This document shows, piece by piece, positions 47,831 to 56,389 of a DNA stretch of 64,000 bases. The notes beneath the pieces were generated by a model. It worked only from the letters and a program-made list of their open reading frames with translations, searched no databases and was not told the DNA's origin. The translations under genes and the position numbers were made by a program. Each line of letters begins with the position of its first letter. Position 1 is the first letter of the stretch. Origin of the DNA: Gemmatimonadales bacterium (GTDB lineage: Bacteria; Krumholzibacteriota; Krumholzibacteriia; LZORAL124-64-63); NCBI GenBank assembly GCA_019038745.1, contig JAHOYV010000014.1, positions 23,376 through 87,375 of the forward strand. Reading direction: 5' to 3'.

Positions 47831-48391
47831 ATGTTGACCGGGGCGGAATTTTTTTGGCAGATCCGGGATTACCTGCAGCAGGGCGGTTGGATCATGTTTC
47901 CGCTCCTGGCCGTTTCGGTCGTAATGTGGACCATGATCGTCGAGCGCTGGCGCGAATTCAGGCGCTTGACTGCCGGTGCGGGGATGGGCGGTGAGCTGGA
48001 CCGCAGCTTCCAGAAAGAGCGAAGCGGAGTCTACGAGCTGGACCGAGAGATTCTCCGCCACTGTGCCCTGCGGTTGGGAAGAAACCTGGATATCCGGCTG
48101 GCGGCCATTGCCGTATTGGCGGGGGTGGCTCCCTTGTTGGGCTTGCTGGGGACGGTACTGGGAATGATCCAGACGTTCGAGGTAATCTCGGTTTTCGGGA
48201 CCGGAAACGCCCGCGCCATGGCCGGGGGTATTTCGGTGGCTCTGATAACGACGCAGACCGGCTTGCTGGTTGCCATCCCGGGTCTATTGATGAGCAATCG
48301 CCTGGGTCGGATGGCCCGAAGCCTGCAGATGAACCTGGACGAGGCCTCGGCGTCGTTGGCCCGCAATCTGTCTGATGGAGGATCCCAATGA
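47831..48391 (+). CDS. exbB: ExbB/TolQ-family proton channel protein (short)
   Basis: 186 aa. The MotA/TolQ/ExbB topology is complete: an N-terminal helix (GGWIMFPLLAVSVVMWTMIV), cytoplasmic domain, then AAIAVLAGVAPLLGLLGTVLGMIQTFEVIS and GGISVALITTQTGLLVAIPGLLMSN. It begins three bases after the long ExbB gene and its end overlaps exbD. The two ExbB types probably form one complex with ExbD. Confidence 0.95.
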   Translation: MLTGAEFFWQIRDYLQQGGWIMFPLLAVSVVMWTMIVERWREFRRLTAGAGMGGELDRSFQKERSGVYELDREILRHCALRLGRNLDIRLAAIAVLAGVAPLLGLLGTVLGMIQTFEVISVFGTGNARAMAGGISVALITTQTGLLVAIPGLLMSNRLGRMARSLQMNLDEASASLARNLSDGGSQ

Positions 48392-48807
48392 TCAACGTGC
48401 GCCAATCGTTGCGGGGCGGGGACAGCCGCGTGGACATCAACATGGGCCCGCTGGTGGACATGGTCTTCCTGTTGCTGATCTTCTTTGTCGTAACGACCAG
48501 TTTCGTCAAGGAAACGGGCATCGAAGTGAATCGATCCACGGCCGCCACGGCAGAAGTAATGGACCGCGGAAATATCATGATCGGGGTCAATACCGAGGGA
48601 GACGTATATTTCGAGGGCAAGCGCATTGATGTTCGAAGCGTGCGGGCCCTGGTTGAACGGGCCCTGGCCGAGGATCCCGAAAGCGGTGTTGTGATTGTCG
48701 CCGACAAGGAAAGTCAGACCGGCGCCGTGGTAGAGACAATGGACCAGTGCCGCTTGGCTGGCGCATCGAACGTGAGTCTGGCGGCTCGTCGGGAGACCGA
48801 AGAATGA
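48388..48807 (+). CDS. exbD: ExbD/TolR-family protein
   Basis: 139 aa. A single N-terminal helix carries the conserved membrane Asp (INMGPLVDMVFLLLIFFVVTTSF), followed by the periplasmic domain (GVNTEGDVYFEGKRIDVRSVRALVERAL). ATGA overlaps on both sides tie it to exbB and tonB translation. Confidence 0.95.
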   Translation: MINVRQSLRGGDSRVDINMGPLVDMVFLLLIFFVVTTSFVKETGIEVNRSTAATAEVMDRGNIMIGVNTEGDVYFEGKRIDVRSVRALVERALAEDPESGVVIVADKESQTGAVVETMDQCRLAGASNVSLAARRETEE

Positions 48808-49457
48808 ATAATGGCGGCATCGCTTCTGCCGTCCGCCTTGGGGCCGCCAGGCGTTTGTTGCCGGCCCTGGCTGCAGCCCTGGTTCTGAATGTTGTCCTGT
48901 TGGCCTCGGCGGCGCTTCTTTCCCGGGAGCGGACCCTGGTCCAGGATTTGACTGATCCGGTTGCTGTCCGATTGGTGAGCCTTAAGCCGCCGACCTCTCT
49001 GCCGGAGAAGAAGAAGGTCGAACCGCCCAAACCCAAAGCGAAACCAAAACCTGATTTTCAACCTGAGATTTTGAGGCCCGCGATCGGTGTTCCCGCACCC
49101 ACCGGCTTTGCCGTTGCCCTGGACCGATCCCTTTTTGCGGGAGGCCCCGCCCGTGGCGATTTCATCTTCAACGCTGCGGATCTGGACCAGCCGCCGGTAG
49201 CCGTGGTCAACACTTCGCCGATCTATCCCTTCAAGGCCAGGCAACGGGACATTGAGGGTTTCGTGACGCTAAAATTCCTGGTCGGGGTGGACGGTTCGGT
49301 AAGCCGCACCGAGGTCCTGGATTCCCGCCCCAAAGGATTATTCGAGACTGCACTGCTGAAGGTGGTTCCAGCCTGGAAGTTCAGGCCGGGCATGATCGAC
49401 GGACATCCGGTGCCGACCTGGGTGGAAAAAACGGTTAGGTTTCAGCTGAACAATTAG
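48804..49457 (+). CDS. tonB: TonB-family protein
   Basis: 217 aa from ATG 48804; an in-frame ATG at 48747 lies inside exbD. One membrane anchor (LLPALAAALVLNVVLLASAALL), a Pro/Lys-rich spacer (EKKKVEPPKPKAKPKP), and the C-terminal TonB domain (SPIYPFKARQRDIEGFVTLKFLVGVDGSVSRTEVLDS...LLKVVPAWKFRPG) are present. It should transmit energy to TonB-dependent receptors; none is encoded nearby. Confidence 0.94.
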   Translation: MNNGGIASAVRLGAARRLLPALAAALVLNVVLLASAALLSRERTLVQDLTDPVAVRLVSLKPPTSLPEKKKVEPPKPKAKPKPDFQPEILRPAIGVPAPTGFAVALDRSLFAGGPARGDFIFNAADLDQPPVAVVNTSPIYPFKARQRDIEGFVTLKFLVGVDGSVSRTEVLDSRPKGLFETALLKVVPAWKFRPGMIDGHPVPTWVEKTVRFQLNN

Positions 49458-49469
49458 AGGAATTTACAA

Positions 49470-50750
49470 ATGATGGGCCGTTGGAGAAAACAGGAAGGGC
49501 ACAAACAGGTGGGAATACTGTTGTTCCTCCTGTTGTCGGCCGTCCTTTTTGTCGGACCGGCGGCCACCCAGGTGGTTGGGGACCACGGGGGGCAACCTTC
49601 AGACTATCCAACAGATCCGATAAAGGCGGAATTACAGGCTGAGATCGAGTCGGGTTCCAACCTGACGCCTCGGGGGCGAAAAGCCCTCTTTCGCGCCCGC
49701 ACTCACCAGGATGCAGGCAGGTTCACCGAAGCGGTGGAAATTCTTGAAAAGTGGCAACAAGGAAATCCGGAGCGAGAGCACCATCTGTTGCGTTTCCAGC
49801 AGGGGATGGCGTATCTGGGAATGCAAAATCCTGAACGGGCCCTGGAGGTTTTGCAAACAGCGGTAAAAAAGGAACCGCGCTTTGCCCGCGCTTGGCTGCG
49901 GTTGGGTGAAACAGCCTATGGACTGGAGAGTTTCGACTTGGCGGCCGAGGCATTCAACCAGGGCTATGAGCTGAGCCCAACTCCAAGGCCGGAGTTTCTG
50001 TACTACGGTTGTGTCGCTGCACTGAGCGGAGGAAATTCCGGCCGGGCCCTGGATGGCTTGGAACATCTACTAACGCTTCATCGCCAAAACGCTCCCCTCG
50101 ATTGGTACCGGGCCCTGGTTACCGCGGCCACCGATGCCGAGCAGCCGGACCGAGCCGCCCCGCATCTGGAAAGAGCCAGGAACGACCACGCGGGAGATCC
50201 GGAAGTTTGGGAGCTGGCATATCGTTTCTCTGCGGGCCGAGGGGATTACGAAGCCGCAGCGATTTACTTGACCATCACCGGATACTTGCGCGAATTGAGC
50301 AGGCAGGAACGAACCCGGTTGGGGGACTTGTACGCCGTGATCAACGTGCCGTTGCAGGCAGCCAGGAGCTATGCTGCAGCATTGGATCCGGAGAAGTTTA
50401 CTGACGGCAACTCACGCGCCACCGAATACGAGCGTCTCGCCGGGGCCTGGTTGGCCGCCCACCGTCATGAAGAAGCCCGCGAAACCCTGCATCGCGCCTT
50501 GGCCGAAACCGAGACCCGGCGCCTCTGGTCGCTGTTGGGTGACCTGGATCACATGTCTGAGGATTACGCCGGTGCCCTGAAGGCCTATGGCCGAGGCTGC
50601 GAACTGGATCCTGCGTTTGCCCGCGGTTGGTTGATGATGGGGTACTGTTGCCAGGAGCTGGACCGGCCCGATGAGGCTCGTAAATATTTGAATAAGGCGA
50701 AATCGTTTCCCGAACAGGCGGCCAGCGCGAATATTCTTCTCGCCGATTAA
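49470..50750 (+). CDS. TPR-repeat protein of the TonB operon
   Basis: 426 aa. A signal peptide (QVGILLFLLLSAVLFVGPAATQ) is followed by TPR repeats along the whole length (GMAYLGMQNPERALEVLQTAVKKEPRFARAWLRLGETAYGLESFDLAAEAFNQGYELSP). GAGGAA precedes the start. TPR proteins are encoded at the same place in TtpC/TonB2 operons of other bacteria. The role is probably scaffolding in the periplasm. Confidence 0.88.
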   Translation: MMGRWRKQEGHKQVGILLFLLLSAVLFVGPAATQVVGDHGGQPSDYPTDPIKAELQAEIESGSNLTPRGRKALFRARTHQDAGRFTEAVEILEKWQQGNPEREHHLLRFQQGMAYLGMQNPERALEVLQTAVKKEPRFARAWLRLGETAYGLESFDLAAEAFNQGYELSPTPRPEFLYYGCVAALSGGNSGRALDGLEHLLTLHRQNAPLDWYRALVTAATDAEQPDRAAPHLERARNDHAGDPEVWELAYRFSAGRGDYEAAAIYLTITGYLRELSRQERTRLGDLYAVINVPLQAARSYAAALDPEKFTDGNSRATEYERLAGAWLAAHRHEEARETLHRALAETETRRLWSLLGDLDHMSEDYAGALKAYGRGCELDPAFARGWLMMGYCCQELDRPDEARKYLNKAKSFPEQAASANILLAD

Positions 50751-50780
50751 TCCAGGTCAGTCAGTATAATAAAGATCAGC

Positions 50781-51524
50781 TTATTTGATCCCAAACAACC
50801 GTTTCAACCAGGAGCGGGATTCGACCGTCACGCTGTGCTGAATCAATTCGATTTCACCGTCGGGGTATAATAGCGCGTACCCAACCCAGCACTGGGGCAA
50901 CCCGATGTATCGGGTCCCATCACGCGAAAGATCGAACCAGCGGTGATGGTGCCCGAAGAACCACCAACGGGGACGAAAATGTTCGGCCAGGCGCGACATC
51001 AGTGGTACTCCGGGCTTCCCGTAATACTCAAAGCCAGGAGTATTGGGCACTCCGATATCGGACGGACAATCATGGGATAAAACCAGGTCCACCTCATCTG
51101 GGGGATGAGCCAGGCAGGCATCAATATCGGAAGAGGTAATCTCGCAACCACGGGGCGTGGACCAGGAGTCCATGTAACGCGCTCCGCCCAGACACAGGCC
51201 ACGCCACGAGCCCAGACGATAGAGTGTACTTCGAGGTAAATAAGTCACGACGTCGGCGAAGCGAGAGGCGAGATTGCCCAGTTCACCATGGTCCTCGTGA
51301 TTTCCTTCGATGAAGGATACCGGTCGCAGAAAACGGCGATTCTTCTTTCTGAAATGTTCGTGAAGCTCGTCCGCAAAGAACCCAAAATCCCCCAACACCA
51401 AAACTTCGCCTACACTTTGTCCGCAAGACTCCTCGGCGTGAAGAATCTGAGCATTGATAACGCCGAACTTGGTGTGGATGTCGCTGATCAGCAGTACCGG
51501 TTTATCCGGCAAACCCCGGGTCAT
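50781..51524 (-). CDS. Calcineurin-like metallophosphoesterase
   Basis: 247 aa. The five metal-binding motifs are present in order: LISDIH, LGDFG, EGNHED, LSHD and GHHHRW. No signal peptide or membrane segment is seen, so it is cytoplasmic. The substrate is not predictable; some relatives act on nucleotides or phosphoproteins. Its ATG overlaps the stop of the upstream Cache-PAS-nucleotidyltransferase gene (ATGA), which suggests that it works on the product or target of that enzyme. Confidence 0.92.
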   Translation of the reverse strand: MTRGLPDKPVLLISDIHTKFGVINAQILHAEESCGQSVGEVLVLGDFGFFADELHEHFRKKNRRFLRPVSFIEGNHEDHGELGNLASRFADVVTYLPRSTLYRLGSWRGLCLGGARYMDSWSTPRGCEITSSDIDACLAHPPDEVDLVLSHDCPSDIGVPNTPGFEYYGKPGVPLMSRLAEHFRPRWWFFGHHHRWFDLSRDGTRYIGLPQCWVGYALLYPDGEIELIQHSVTVESRSWLKRLFGIK

Positions 51525-53602
51525 TGCCGACTCCCGAATTCATGCTGCAGATTTTCCTGCAAAGCCTTGATATGACCCAGGGCTCGTTTCAGGTCCTTGC
51601 GTACGTCAGGGTCGAGGTCATTCGGGTCGATCATGTTGTCGGTTTCCAGTTTTCCGGCCCGGCGCCATGCCTGATGGCGAAGGCGGATGCCGAGTAAAGT
51701 ACGGAATGCCTCGGCAGTATCACTGGCCGCCTCTGGTCGAAGATGGCCGGCTTCAGCCAAGGTCTCCAACCGATCTATAGTGCCCGCCCCGGCCACACCA
51801 TTTTGTAAAGCCCGTAACCGGGCAACATCCACCACCTGGGCCAGGACGCCTTTGATATCGAAGGCCTTTCTGGCGTCACCGGTTTCCAGCAGCACGAAGT
51901 TTCCGAACGAGGTAAGGGGCGGCTCGTATTGCAGAACACTGTGGGCCAACAAGGGGAAGAAACGCGGCCGTCCGTCCAGAGTCCGGCACAGATGATTCTG
52001 TAGGGCCTGAACAAGTTCACCTTCTCCCAGGGCACCGCGAAAATCGAAGAAGATCTTGGCGTGAAGCAGATCATCGGACTTAAGAGCCGCGGTCCAGCGA
52101 TCAAACGCAGCGCACCACCCACTCAACGATTGGCAGCAAGCAGGTTCGCTGGCCATGATCTTGCCCGAACAATAGGGGTACCCGGCTGCATCAAGTATAT
52201 CCGCCAGTTTGGAACCCATGTTCAGGAAATATTTTTGCACCGACGCGACCTCACGGGTCGACATGTCGGGAGTCGGGTCGGGATAGATGATTGCGTGGTC
52301 CTGGTCAGCCAACAAGGTTACCTCGCTCCGCCCCAGGCTTCCCATGAGCATGATATCGAATGACAACGGCGGCGGTCCAATTTCGGCCACGATGAGTTCC
52401 ACGGCTTTGCGAACCACTCCATCGGCCCCGGCGGAGAGCAAGTGGCTGACCTGTACGCCATCGGCGCCGTGTTTCATCATGAGGGTGGCCAGATCACGAG
52501 TACGGCGGCTGGCGGCCTCCACTTCATCAAGATTAGTGGCCGACAGGATATCCAGCTCGCGGGGGCGGGACATCCTGGTGGCGACCGCCATGAATCCGGC
52601 TCGCCCCTGCACTACGATGCGGGACAGGGTAAGCGTGACGCGCAGGGGATGGCCGTCTTTACAGACCAGGTCGGCGTCATAACGGGTAGGCGCCTTTACT
52701 CCGTCGGCGACAGCCTGCCAGTGACGGCGGTCGTTCTGTACTTCTTCGGTGGTGGGCCGAATGATGGAGGCGATGTCCAGTCGGGCGAATTCCGCACGTT
52801 CGTAACCCAGCAGACGCAACAAGCTGGAGTTGGCGTAAAGACCTTCCCCGGGAATGGACATGACGATGGATTCCCCGGCAGACTCAACCAGGGAACGATA
52901 TTTTTCCTCGGACATCTGCAGTGCGGCCGCAACCCTCAACCGACCGCGCTCGGCCTGTATGCTGGTCCGTGAAAGCATGAACAACAACAGGGATACGACT
53001 ACCAGAATAAGCAGGGTCGCGGCATGCAGATTCCCTTTCAGGGCGGAAATCTCGTCGTCTACATCCTCGGTGTAGACACCGGTTCCGATGATCCAGCCCC
53101 AGGGGGCGAACCTCTTTACGAATGACAGCTTGGGCACGATGTGGGAGGGGTCATCCTTCCACTGCCACATGTAGTTTACATAGCCGGACCCTTGGTTCTC
53201 CACCGTCCGTACCATCTCCACAAAAAGCAGCTTTCCCTCCGGGTCGCCGAATTCGGTGAGGTCGGCACCTTCCAGATCCGGTCGGTAGGGATGTACTACC
53301 ATTCGGGGGTGCATGTCGATGATCCAGAAGTAGTCCTTACTCTCTTGCCCGTAATGGAGATTACGCACCTGGGCTACGGCGGCCTCCTGCGCGGCTTTCC
53401 TTGAAAGCAGTCCTGCTTGTTCATCCGCTTCGAAGCGCGCCACGACGTTCCAGGCCGATTCGGTCAGCTCGCGGATCATGAGGCGTTTCTGGTCTCTCAC
53501 GACGCGGTCGAGGGAAGGTAGCAGGTAGAGGAATACAACTCCGGAAAAGAGGATGATGGCCATAAAGGCGGGTAGAACCGCTCGCCATGCCGGTCGCTTC
53601 AT
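51521..53602 (-). CDS. Cache-PAS sensor fused to DUF294 (GlnD-like) nucleotidyltransferase
   Basis: 693 aa (TGAGGTCAAC precedes the ATG). An N-terminal membrane helix and a periplasmic single-Cache domain (LHYGQESKDYFWIIDMHPRMVVHPYRPDLEG, WGWIIGTGVYTEDVDDEI) are followed by a second helix (HAATLLILVVVSLLLFMLS) and PAS (YRSLVESAGESIVMSIPGEGLYANSSLLRLLGY). The next part is a DUF294-type nucleotidyltransferase with GSLGRSEVTLLADQDHAI and its helical C-terminal domain (PLLAHSVLQYEPPLTSFGNFVL). Usual DUF294 proteins have CBS or cyclic-nucleotide domains at the front. This one seems to couple an outside signal to nucleotidylation. Confidence 0.88.
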   Translation of the reverse strand: MKRPAWRAVLPAFMAIILFSGVVFLYLLPSLDRVVRDQKRLMIRELTESAWNVVARFEADEQAGLLSRKAAQEAAVAQVRNLHYGQESKDYFWIIDMHPRMVVHPYRPDLEGADLTEFGDPEGKLLFVEMVRTVENQGSGYVNYMWQWKDDPSHIVPKLSFVKRFAPWGWIIGTGVYTEDVDDEISALKGNLHAATLLILVVVSLLLFMLSRTSIQAERGRLRVAAALQMSEEKYRSLVESAGESIVMSIPGEGLYANSSLLRLLGYERAEFARLDIASIIRPTTEEVQNDRRHWQAVADGVKAPTRYDADLVCKDGHPLRVTLTLSRIVVQGRAGFMAVATRMSRPRELDILSATNLDEVEAASRRTRDLATLMMKHGADGVQVSHLLSAGADGVVRKAVELIVAEIGPPPLSFDIMLMGSLGRSEVTLLADQDHAIIYPDPTPDMSTREVASVQKYFLNMGSKLADILDAAGYPYCSGKIMASEPACCQSLSGWCAAFDRWTAALKSDDLLHAKIFFDFRGALGEGELVQALQNHLCRTLDGRPRFFPLLAHSVLQYEPPLTSFGNFVLLETGDARKAFDIKGVLAQVVDVARLRALQNGVAGAGTIDRLETLAEAGHLRPEAASDTAEAFRTLLGIRLRHQAWRRAGKLETDNMIDPNDLDPDVRKDLKRALGHIKALQENLQHEFGSRQ

Positions 53603-53613
53603 GTTGACCTCAG

Positions 53614-54813
53614 CTATTCAGATCGAGATAGGCCGGGATCGGACTTGCCGATACCAATTCCCACCACAACTAAAAACACCAAACTCATTTCTGGATCCGT
53701 CGCCAGGGCATCAGCCAACCCGGTCAGGTTGTAGAACACCCACATACCAATGCCTCCCAGTATCCAGGCTTGCCTATAGGGCTCGGTCTCGTCCATTTTT
53801 CGCCAGGCCCTGATAAGCAACACAAGCAAATGTCCCATGAGCACCAACAGGAATACAAGGCCTGGAATTCCCCAGAATAAAGCCGCGGTCAACAAGCTGT
53901 GATGAATATGGCGCATGTCCGTAGGGCGGCTTTCAGAATAGTCTGTAAATTCATGGATCATCTTTTTGGGATATACGTCGCCGATGCCCGTGATGGGACT
54001 CCGCTTTACTAACTCGAGGCCGGCTTTCCACTGGTCTATACGGTGATGGTTTGAGCGAAAAGTCGGGTCGGTGATCGAGGTAACCCTGGTTTGGAAACCG
54101 GGTGGACCGATGACGAACAACAGGATGACGGCCAGGGCCAGCACAGGGATCAGGCGTTTTTTCTTGATCAGAAGCACAATCAGAAGCCCCGCCAAAAACC
54201 CCACCCACGAGCTGCGTGTACGGGACAGATAGAGAGCGAAAAGAATGGGTACCTGGGCAGCGCCCAACAAAAGCTGTAAACGCCCGTTACGTAATGACAC
54301 CATGAAGGCAAACATAAGAACCGAAATGCTCGCCATGATCCAGGCTCCCGTCATGGAGCTATTCTGGACCATCGTCACGCGGCGTCCGGTGCCGTCGATT
54401 TGATATTCTTCGAACAGAAGGGTGTAAATCGCGTTGCTTGTTATGCCCGCGACCATGGCCCAGAATACCAGCCGTCGCCGATCTTCCCCCTCTATCAGGC
54501 AAGCCCCGACCCAAAGAGCGACATAAAGGGCGAAACGCTTCGACATCTTGAGGCTGAACCACGGCTCCGTTGAAAACGGAATCATCAACAGTCCCCACAA
54601 CACAAGCAAACCCACTGACCACATAAACGGCACATTGCCTGGATAATCGCGGTACCGCAAGCCGCGGACGATCATCGTCAACCCAATCAACCCAAGGCAG
54701 ATCATACTGATGGCAACCGAGAGCATGCTCGCAGCAGCGAAAAGGACCAGTAAGATGGTAATTCCATTATCGTAGGGAGAGCGAAGCGTATTCATAACAA
54801 TCAGGCGATCCAT
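53614..54813 (-). CDS. O-antigen ligase/Wzy-like polysaccharide polymerase
   Basis: 399 aa (ATG 54813 or 54795; neither has a clear ribosome site). About ten or more membrane segments, with the Wzy_C-type motif LYLSRTRSSWVGFLAGL and a large periplasmic loop (TRVTSITDPTFRSNHHRIDQWKAGLELVKRSPITGIGDVY). Such proteins ligate or polymerise O-antigen or related glycans at the inner membrane. The stop lies 11 bases before the next gene on the same strand, so it is the first gene of a three-gene unit. Confidence 0.88.
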   Translation of the reverse strand: MDRLIVMNTLRSPYDNGITILLVLFAAASMLSVAISMICLGLIGLTMIVRGLRYRDYPGNVPFMWSVGLLVLWGLLMIPFSTEPWFSLKMSKRFALYVALWVGACLIEGEDRRRLVFWAMVAGITSNAIYTLLFEEYQIDGTGRRVTMVQNSSMTGAWIMASISVLMFAFMVSLRNGRLQLLLGAAQVPILFALYLSRTRSSWVGFLAGLLIVLLIKKKRLIPVLALAVILLFVIGPPGFQTRVTSITDPTFRSNHHRIDQWKAGLELVKRSPITGIGDVYPKKMIHEFTDYSESRPTDMRHIHHSLLTAALFWGIPGLVFLLVLMGHLLVLLIRAWRKMDETEPYRQAWILGGIGMWVFYNLTGLADALATDPEMSLVFLVVVGIGIGKSDPGLSRSE

Positions 54814-54930
54814 CTATTGAGGAGTTTTTCGGGCGGGAGCCTCATGGACTTGGAGTTGAAACGATAGACGAGGATAGAGCCCATGTCACGGAATTATAAT
54901 TGTATCCCGGTCCTGAAGTGGGAGCGTAGG

Positions 54931-56265
54931 CTATTGCTCGTATTCCTGAAATTTACGTCCTGCATAACGTGCCGCCGCCAGCCAAAAAATTATCACAACG
55001 ATAGTGAAGGCGGACAGCCAGCGGGTGCTGGTAAAATCCGAGAATACCGAAGACAAGGTCAGACTAACGGCCACAGCCAATACTTTGGCGAAACGCTGAA
55101 CGAACATGTCGATAAAGGCCTTGGCCTTGTATTTCTCATCCGGAGTTGTTGGAACGTAGAGGGTCTCCTTTGCCGACTGGTTGATGGAGTAGCTGAAACC
55201 GTTGTCTGCAGTATTCAGGAAACTGCCCATCCAAAGGATCGGCATGGCCATAAACCCACACGAACCGATCAGGGTCGCCACCGGAAGAACCATCAAGGCA
55301 GCCCCTACGCCGAAACGGGTCATGACAAAACTGGTAAGGAAGAGCTGTACGAACAGGGACACGATATTTGTAATGGAGTAAACCGTCGCAAACTGACGAC
55401 CGAGATCCGGTCCGGAGAGGTAAAACGCCAGGGTGCGGGTGAACTGAAAATCCATTACGGTTGAGACTATCTCATAGAGAGCCACGATGGCCACAATTGC
55501 CAGAAGATACCGGGACCGGAAAACCAATCGCGCACCCTCCAGGGCGGGGTTGCCCTCCGGTTTCGCCGCATTGGGGGATTTAACAGGTTCGGTCGATGGC
55601 CCAACCACCCGCCCGGCAGCATATGCCACGGCCAGAATGAGCAGGGCCAGCCCGGAGCAAATCCAGAGCCACCCAGGAAGGCTGACCGTGTCGATGAGGC
55701 CGCGCACGGTTGTTGTTCCCAGGACACCGCCCGTCACCCCGCCCAGCCCGACCAGCCCATAGAGACGCTTGGCTGTATCAGGCGTGACGCTGTCGTTCAG
55801 GAAAGCGAAAAAGGTGGCCACCATCAGGGTGCTGAAAAGGTCGCCGAAGAGATAGAAACTCCAAACGGTCAGATCGCCGGGCCTGCCAATGACAGCAGCG
55901 AAGGCCACATAACAGACCAGAAAGAAACCAGTGAATATGTAACTCAACTGCTGACGCCGAAAACGACGAACCAGCCAAGTGAAGACCGCAACGGCGATCA
56001 TTGCCACCACCATGTTGAGCAACTTCGCGATCTGCTCGGCCTGGGGGGCACTCATGTGCCAGCTCATCAGGTCAAAACCGACCTCGTCGTAAAACTGGAT
56101 GAACAACGATTTCTTGATCGGTTTGAGGATCCAAAAACTGGTGATGACCAGGAAGAAGTAGCTGAACATCAACAAAGCCAGGGGCAGCTCGGAGCGGCGG
56201 AAGGTAAAGATTGATTTAAGCGGATTGTTGATAGTCGGGGCTCCCTGTTCGGTCAAACACTTCAC
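54931..56265 (-). CDS. NTT (Npt1/TlcA-like) nucleotide transporter homologue
   Basis: About 444 aa; the start is uncertain (GTG 56265, TTG 56256 or TTG 56379; none has a good ribosome site). Twelve hydrophobic segments in the pattern of ATP/ADP carrier family MFS proteins: SELPLALLMFSYFFLVITSFWILKPIKKSLFI near the N-terminus, DLFSTLMVATFFAFLNDSVTPDTAKRLYGLVGLGGVTGGVLG, SINQSAKETLYVPTTPDEKYKAKAFIDMFVQRFAKV. These motifs recur in free-living relatives (Npt-type) of the energy-parasite ATP/ADP translocases. The substrate in this organism is unknown. Confidence 0.85.
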   Translation of the reverse strand: MKCLTEQGAPTINNPLKSIFTFRRSELPLALLMFSYFFLVITSFWILKPIKKSLFIQFYDEVGFDLMSWHMSAPQAEQIAKLLNMVVAMIAVAVFTWLVRRFRRQQLSYIFTGFFLVCYVAFAAVIGRPGDLTVWSFYLFGDLFSTLMVATFFAFLNDSVTPDTAKRLYGLVGLGGVTGGVLGTTTVRGLIDTVSLPGWLWICSGLALLILAVAYAAGRVVGPSTEPVKSPNAAKPEGNPALEGARLVFRSRYLLAIVAIVALYEIVSTVMDFQFTRTLAFYLSGPDLGRQFATVYSITNIVSLFVQLFLTSFVMTRFGVGAALMVLPVATLIGSCGFMAMPILWMGSFLNTADNGFSYSINQSAKETLYVPTTPDEKYKAKAFIDMFVQRFAKVLAVAVSLTLSSVFSDFTSTRWLSAFTIVVIIFWLAAARYAGRKFQEYEQ

Positions 56266-56389
56266 GCTGACATAGAGAATTGGAGTGGTTACAAGGTTCT
56301 CCCGTATATAGCGCCACAGCGAGCGAATCGGCAGAACTTGGCCAGGAGTTGTGCGTGACCCCGTCGCCGGCACAGCCAAACAACATCAC

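Noticed and set aside
54883..55464. 193-codon open frame opposite the NTT-like gene
   Set aside because: Shadow of the transporter gene; no ribosome site and no recognisable domain.
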